The notes under the pieces were generated by a model that searched no databases, was not told where the DNA came from, and saw only the letters and a program-made list of their open reading frames with translations. Positions 6,666 through 10,124 of a DNA stretch of 10,124 nucleotides are shown piece by piece. This DNA is from Methanospirillum hungatei (lineage in GTDB: Archaea > Halobacteriota > Methanomicrobia > Methanomicrobiales > Methanospirillaceae), in the NCBI RefSeq assembly GCF_020216685.1, contig NZ_JAIWNS010000189.1, forward strand, positions 1 to 10,124. The letters run 5' to 3'. The translations under genes were made by a program, and so were the position numbers. The first letter of the stretch is position 1. Each line of letters starts with the position of its first letter.

Positions 6666-6678
6666 ACCCTGTCATCCA

Positions 6679-8574
6679 TCATCTCTTCACAACAATCAGC
6701 GTGAGATCATCAGACTGGGGTGCTGTACCGGCAAATGTCCGAACCGCCAGAACGATTGCCTGCATCAGTCCTTCTGCAGAAGAGAGATGGTGCTGCTGTA
6801 TCACTTCGTACAGCCGTTCTTCAGTGAATAACTTCCCATCAGGATCCATCGCTTCAGTCACCCCGTCTGAATAGATGACAAGCACATCGCCGGATGAGAG
6901 CATGACTGAACCCTCACTATAATCAGGATCGTCCAAAAGACCGATCACCGGACCGGTTGGTTCCAGAGTTGAAAGGTTCCTCTCAGCCCTGTACAGTACC
7001 GGGGGATTGTGTCCTGCATTGACATACCGGAGTATACAGGATTGAGCATCAAGGACTCCGAAAAACAGGGTTACAAAACTCACTGAACCGGAGTCCTCGA
7101 TAAAGATGGAGTTTGATGACCGAATGATACCTGCCGGGGAGCCGGGCCAGCGGGTGAGTATCCTTATGATGGTCCGGGAGAGTGCCATGAAGAGAGCAGC
7201 GGGCACCCCTTTTCCTGCAACATCAGCAAGCACAAGGGTGACTGAGGTATCATGCCTTGAAAAGATATCATAAAAATCCCCACCGACTTCAAGAGCCGGA
7301 ATGGTTATCGCAGCAATATCAAAGCCTTCCGGAACCGGAAATGATGCAGGGATGATCGATTGCTGGATCTTCGATGCAACAAGCATCTCTGAACGTTTTC
7401 GTTCAATCTCCTCACTGTACTCCTTGATCTTTTGGATCATCAGGTTCATGCTGGTCTCAAGTTCGGTAAATTCAAGGGTGTGCATGCTTCTGATTGTATG
7501 ATCCAGGTCCCCGTCTGCTATCTGGTGCACGTCGGTAACAATCTCCCGAATCGGAGCTGAAATACGCTTAGATACCAAAAGTGCCAGAATTATACCTGAA
7601 CCGATCCCTACAATTCCAAACAGGATATACTGAAACAGCAGCATCTCAAGCTGTTCTTTCAGCCGGTCTCCGTACCTGATCACCGCGACGATACTATCAT
7701 CAGACAGTGCCTGTGGGTTTTTCAGATCGATGAATAAAATGGTGGTGCGATCCCCCTGTACCGGGGAGCCAAATGATGTACCTGATCGTGACCTGAGAGC
7801 TTGTGTGATATCATCGGAGGGGAGGGGGAGTACCTCTTCAGAGATATTCTGATCTGAACTCCAGACCGCGACCCGGTTTCCCCAGATATCATAGATCTCA
7901 AGAACATCAATATCCGGGTTTTCATCCCATATCCGTCCGACCATATACTGGTACGAGAATTCAGACCTGATATCTGCAAAAGCATCAGATAAAAGACCAA
8001 TCTCAAGAACATACCGGTGATCAGGAGTCGGGATGTATGCAAACTTCCTGAGATCTCCAAGGACCTTGAGATCACTCTGATTCTGAACTGATCTGACCAC
8101 CCGATCCATGGCCGGGGTGCTGCCTTTCATGTGCTGTTTGAGTGCACTATAAAATTCAGGGTAATTTTTGAAGTCTACCCCCTTTACTGCAGGCTCTGTC
8201 GTATACAAAATGATCCCGTCCTCATTAAACACATAGAGATCAACCGTTGCATTTGTCTGCTGACTGAACCATTCTTTCAGTGAGAGAAGATCCATCGCCC
8301 CAGGATCCTGACCGCTTCTCGTATACTCTTCAAGATAGGTAGAGAGCATCTCTTCCATAACCGGATTTAAAGAACTGTCAATCAGATCCAGTCCCTTATT
8401 TACCAGCTGAACCGATTCGATCAATGTATGCTCAGTATATGCCTCTATTATGGCATGTTCCCTGATGACATCTTCCGTTGCCCTGATATAACTGATCGGT
8501 AATACTCCGGCAAGAACGAGGGCAATAATGAGAATGATGTAAAAAATGAGGTATTGCCGGATGGATACAATCAT
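6679..8574 (-). CDS. Membrane sensor with HAMP and SpoIIE/RsbU-type PP2C phosphatase
   Basis: The 631-aa protein has a membrane helix at 8-28, an outer sensory region at about 30-310 (VDLYVFNEDGIILYTT resembles a Cache/PAS-like strand set), a second helix at 313-334, a HAMP domain at 335-390 with a following coiled segment, and a PP2C-family phosphatase at 415-631. The phosphatase has its metal-binding acidic residues in EVGGDFYD (Asp433), LADVAGKG (Asp451), YSDGVTE (Asp570) and SDDLT (Asp622/623), and YVNAGHNPP, so it should be active. In the RsbU/SpoIIE family such enzymes remove phosphate from a Ser in a STAS partner. The likely partner is the STAS protein encoded nine bases upstream. The external signal cannot be read from the sequence. 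No clear ribosome binding site precedes the ATG. Confidence 0.92.
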   Translation of the reverse strand: MIVSIRQYLIFYIILIIALVLAGVLPISYIRATEDVIREHAIIEAYTEHTLIESVQLVNKGLDLIDSSLNPVMEEMLSTYLEEYTRSGQDPGAMDLLSLKEWFSQQTNATVDLYVFNEDGIILYTTEPAVKGVDFKNYPEFYSALKQHMKGSTPAMDRVVRSVQNQSDLKVLGDLRKFAYIPTPDHRYVLEIGLLSDAFADIRSEFSYQYMVGRIWDENPDIDVLEIYDIWGNRVAVWSSDQNISEEVLPLPSDDITQALRSRSGTSFGSPVQGDRTTILFIDLKNPQALSDDSIVAVIRYGDRLKEQLEMLLFQYILFGIVGIGSGIILALLVSKRISAPIREIVTDVHQIADGDLDHTIRSMHTLEFTELETSMNLMIQKIKEYSEEIERKRSEMLVASKIQQSIIPASFPVPEGFDIAAITIPALEVGGDFYDIFSRHDTSVTLVLADVAGKGVPAALFMALSRTIIRILTRWPGSPAGIIRSSNSIFIEDSGSVSFVTLFFGVLDAQSCILRYVNAGHNPPVLYRAERNLSTLEPTGPVIGLLDDPDYSEGSVMLSSGDVLVIYSDGVTEAMDPDGKLFTEERLYEVIQQHHLSSAEGLMQAIVLAVRTFAGTAPQSDDLTLIVVKR

Positions 8575-8583
8575 AAAAACGAC

Positions 8584-9897
8584 TCAGGAACCCTGAACCG
8601 GGATGATATCAGTTACCGGTGCAATCGCAATGGTCGCACGTCTGATCATGGTGACGCCTAAAAGCCGGTGCATCGCCAAAAGGGAGCCTTTCAATAGTCC
8701 ATCGGTTATCCGGGCCTCCATATCAGATTCAGGATTCCACGGGATATCATGCATCACGGCTCCACAGAGGTGTGCGTAGAGCTGTGAGGGATGAGACGGG
8801 GTTGGAAGAAGGGTAATTCTTTTCAGAAGATCTTCAGGAAACTTTTCCCTGGATTTTGGAATATCCACGATGTATCCGCATCCAAGAAGGGTTTCGCCAC
8901 GGTACTGTGGATCAAGCACATCGACGGAGACAGTATCCAGGAGATTATCCTTCCTTGGAATATAATAGAGTGACTTGTGCTCTTCAGGGCGGGTCCCTTC
9001 TGACTGCTTCTTTTCTGCTGCCCTGACGAGTGAGGAAGTAATGTCAGAGCTGCACACTCCTTCAATACCTGCCTGGAAGGTGACGAAGCAGATACCCCCC
9101 CATGAGGGCCAGGTTTTCTCTGCAAACCGGAATATTTCTTCATACAGGGTCTGCAGGCTGACCGGTTTTATGAGGTTTTCAATCGTCAGAACAGCATGCA
9201 TCGAACCGTCATAGGATACCTGAAAAAGCCCTGACTGGATGAGATCACCGGCCTCTATGATATCGCTGGTAATGAAATCAGGAGTCTTGTTCCCGTCCGC
9301 CGGCACCCAGATGACAGAACCGGATAAATCCATCATCTCACCGGCAAGGTCAGAGATGGTCGATCCATCAGTACCTATTGCACCAATACCTACACTATAC
9401 CGACCCTTTTCATAGGGAATTTTCATGAAATCCTGCACCATTACCTCTCCGGCAGCAACCCGTGAAATATTCCCCCTGACCTTGAGATGAACCGGACCTG
9501 TGGTCAGGTGTGTTGCAGTAAAAATGCCATTTGTCTCTGCATTACCTGCCGGTCTGGTACTACTATGGGTCAGTGCTTCATGCAGTGTGGGGTAGATCTG
9601 AAATGCCTGAAGAAAACCACCCATCTTCAGAACTTTCTGGGTAAATTCACCAACCTGACAGAGAGAAACCGTTCCTTTGCGTTCATGGATCTTCCGGTAA
9701 ACTTCCTGAAACACCCGGAGACCTGCTGAACTGATATAATCGACCCCGCCAAGGTCAAAAATTATCTCCCGATCACTCTCGCGGAGATCATTTCGGATCG
9801 CCTCCGCTACCTGCTGGGCACCAAATCCATCCATTCTTCCGGATAAAATAAGCGTGAGCGGACCTTCTGATCTCTGTATTGAAATATCCATACTCAT
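8584..9897 (-). CDS. STAS-domain (anti-sigma antagonist-like) protein with unknown C-terminal domain
   Basis: Residues 1-112 of 437 form a STAS domain: LTLILSGRMDG near the start, IIFDLGGVDYISSAGLRVF, and KVLKMGGFLQAFQIYPTLHEAL at the end. Ser57 in ISSAGL lies where RsbV and SpoIIAA are phosphorylated, so it is probably a phospho-acceptor. From about 120 to 437 follows a region I do not recognise. It is soluble, with YSVGIGAIGTDGSTISDLAG (167-186), SVIWVPADGNKTPDF (194-208) and WGGICFVTFQAGIEG (266-280) as the most distinctive parts. A GIGAIG loop suggests a ligand or nucleotide site, but that is a guess. It heads a two-gene unit with the phosphatase. A TATA box sits about 30 bases before the ATG and no ribosome binding site is seen, so the mRNA may be leaderless. 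Confidence 0.85.
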   Translation of the reverse strand: MSMDISIQRSEGPLTLILSGRMDGFGAQQVAEAIRNDLRESDREIIFDLGGVDYISSAGLRVFQEVYRKIHERKGTVSLCQVGEFTQKVLKMGGFLQAFQIYPTLHEALTHSSTRPAGNAETNGIFTATHLTTGPVHLKVRGNISRVAAGEVMVQDFMKIPYEKGRYSVGIGAIGTDGSTISDLAGEMMDLSGSVIWVPADGNKTPDFITSDIIEAGDLIQSGLFQVSYDGSMHAVLTIENLIKPVSLQTLYEEIFRFAEKTWPSWGGICFVTFQAGIEGVCSSDITSSLVRAAEKKQSEGTRPEEHKSLYYIPRKDNLLDTVSVDVLDPQYRGETLLGCGYIVDIPKSREKFPEDLLKRITLLPTPSHPSQLYAHLCGAVMHDIPWNPESDMEARITDGLLKGSLLAMHRLLGVTMIRRATIAIAPVTDIIPVQGS

Positions 9898-9922
9898 TCT
9901 GAGTGGGATTTTAACATGCCTT

Positions 9923-9930
9923 CTATAAAA
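9923..9930 (-). promoter_or_regulatory. TATA box for the STAS-phosphatase unit
   Basis: TTTTATAG on the minus strand at 9930-9923 lies 26-33 bases before the ATG at 9897. Transcription would start within a few bases of the ATG, giving a leaderless or nearly leaderless message, which fits the missing ribosome binding site. The same bases read TATAAAAG on the plus strand and could also serve the divergent gene at 9991. Confidence 0.5.
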
Positions 9931-9990
9931 GAGTACGTTTTTTTAGACGGGGATATTTTGAAGAAGAAAAACAAAGTAAAATGAAGTCAC

Positions 9991-10124
9991 ATGCTCACAA
10001 AAGATCTGCTGGAGATAATCTCTCATGGTGAGAACTCAGGAGTCGAGTTCAAGCGAGATGATGTGAGACCTGAGCAACTTGCGAAAGAGATTGTGGCTCT
10101 TGCAAATCATCGCGGCGGTATGAT
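9991..10124 (+). CDS. AlbA_2/Schlafen-type putative DNA-binding protein, N-terminus (cut by right edge)
   Basis: Forty-four codons are visible. The segment GENSGVEFKRDDV, then PEQLAKEIVALANHRGGM, follows the opening of the Schlafen AlbA_2 domain: the E-x-K strand followed by the helix ending in the ALAN-x-x-GG turn. In that family the E-x-K strand and the GG turn belong to the conserved core, and full-length members often act as predicted transcription regulators or ATP-dependent helicase-like proteins. What follows the N-terminal domain is outside the window. ATG 9991 has no good ribosome binding site. Plus-strand TATA-like stretches lie at 9924-9931 and 9939-9946. It is divergent from the STAS gene. 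Confidence 0.82.
   Translation, partial: MLTKDLLEIISHGENSGVEFKRDDVRPEQLAKEIVALANHRGGM

Larger units (their letters stand above)
6290..6678. other. Gene-free, hairpin-rich intergenic region (389 bp)
   Basis: No credible protein gene is present: the open frames here lack start signals, are Lys/Arg-rich and run into the antisense 3' end of the SpoIIE-type gene. The stretch contains at least five inverted repeats, listed separately, and a TATA-like TTTTTTATAAAG at 6407-6418. It separates the 3' ends of the plus-strand membrane gene and the minus-strand phosphatase gene, so part of it must be terminator and 3' UTR. An undescribed structured RNA is possible. I found no tRNA, SRP or RNase P signature. 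Confidence 0.7.

Noticed and set aside
6423..6704. 93-codon plus-strand ORF in the hairpin-rich block
   Set aside because: GTG start without a ribosome binding site, Lys/Arg/Ser-rich product with no family, and overlap with the antisense 3' end of the phosphatase gene; its bases are better explained by the inverted repeats.
6529..6831. 100-codon plus-strand ORF
   Set aside because: Half of it lies antisense to the clear PP2C domain coding sequence, and it has no start signal.

Overview
The window looks like chromosomal DNA of a methanogenic archaeon of the Methanomicrobiales type; Methanospirillum or a close relative is my best guess. The basis is the archaeal-style arginine gene run (argC, argJ, argB with short overlaps), TATA-like boxes, few strong Shine-Dalgarno sites, a bacterial-type MutS, and SpoIIE/STAS signalling proteins like those known from this group. 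The placement comes from family recognition, not from a search.

Layout. On the minus strand, 1-496 is the N-terminal third or less of mutS, which runs off the left edge. A divergent intergenic stretch of about 145 bp separates it from a plus-strand run of five tightly packed genes: argC (642-1628), a two-CBS-domain protein (1639-2115), argJ (2117-3268), argB (3265-4149) and a secreted-thioredoxin/CcdA membrane fusion (4146-5339). ArgC, ArgJ and ArgB supply three of the acetylated steps from glutamate to ornithine. The CBS protein and the redox membrane protein are passengers of unknown relation to arginine. A chorismate mutase-like gene (5341-5622, minus) converges on this run with one base between the stop codons. 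It lacks three residues of the AroQ active site.

From 5623 to 5887 there is a dyad around a possible TATA box and a 26-codon ORF with an excellent ribosome binding site. That ORF ends just before a small four-helix membrane protein (5888-6289) and is separated from its frame by one base at a T7A5 run. The stretch 6290-6678 has no credible gene and is unusually rich in inverted repeats.

The right side is a minus-strand two-gene unit: a STAS-domain protein with a long unrecognised C-terminal region (8584-9897), then a membrane-anchored sensor/HAMP/PP2C phosphatase of the SpoIIE/RsbU type (6679-8574). This resembles the anti-sigma-antagonist plus phosphatase half of a bacterial partner-switching circuit. 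No RsbW-like kinase is visible here, and archaea have no sigma factor for such a circuit to control. Divergent from it, at 9991, begins a Schlafen/AlbA_2-like ORF cut by the right edge.

Most interesting points: the altered chorismate mutase active site, the small ORF or frameshift at the membrane protein gene, the structured non-coding block 6360-6665, and the STAS protein with its unknown C-terminal domain. I saw no tRNA, rRNA, CRISPR array, insertion sequence or integrase.
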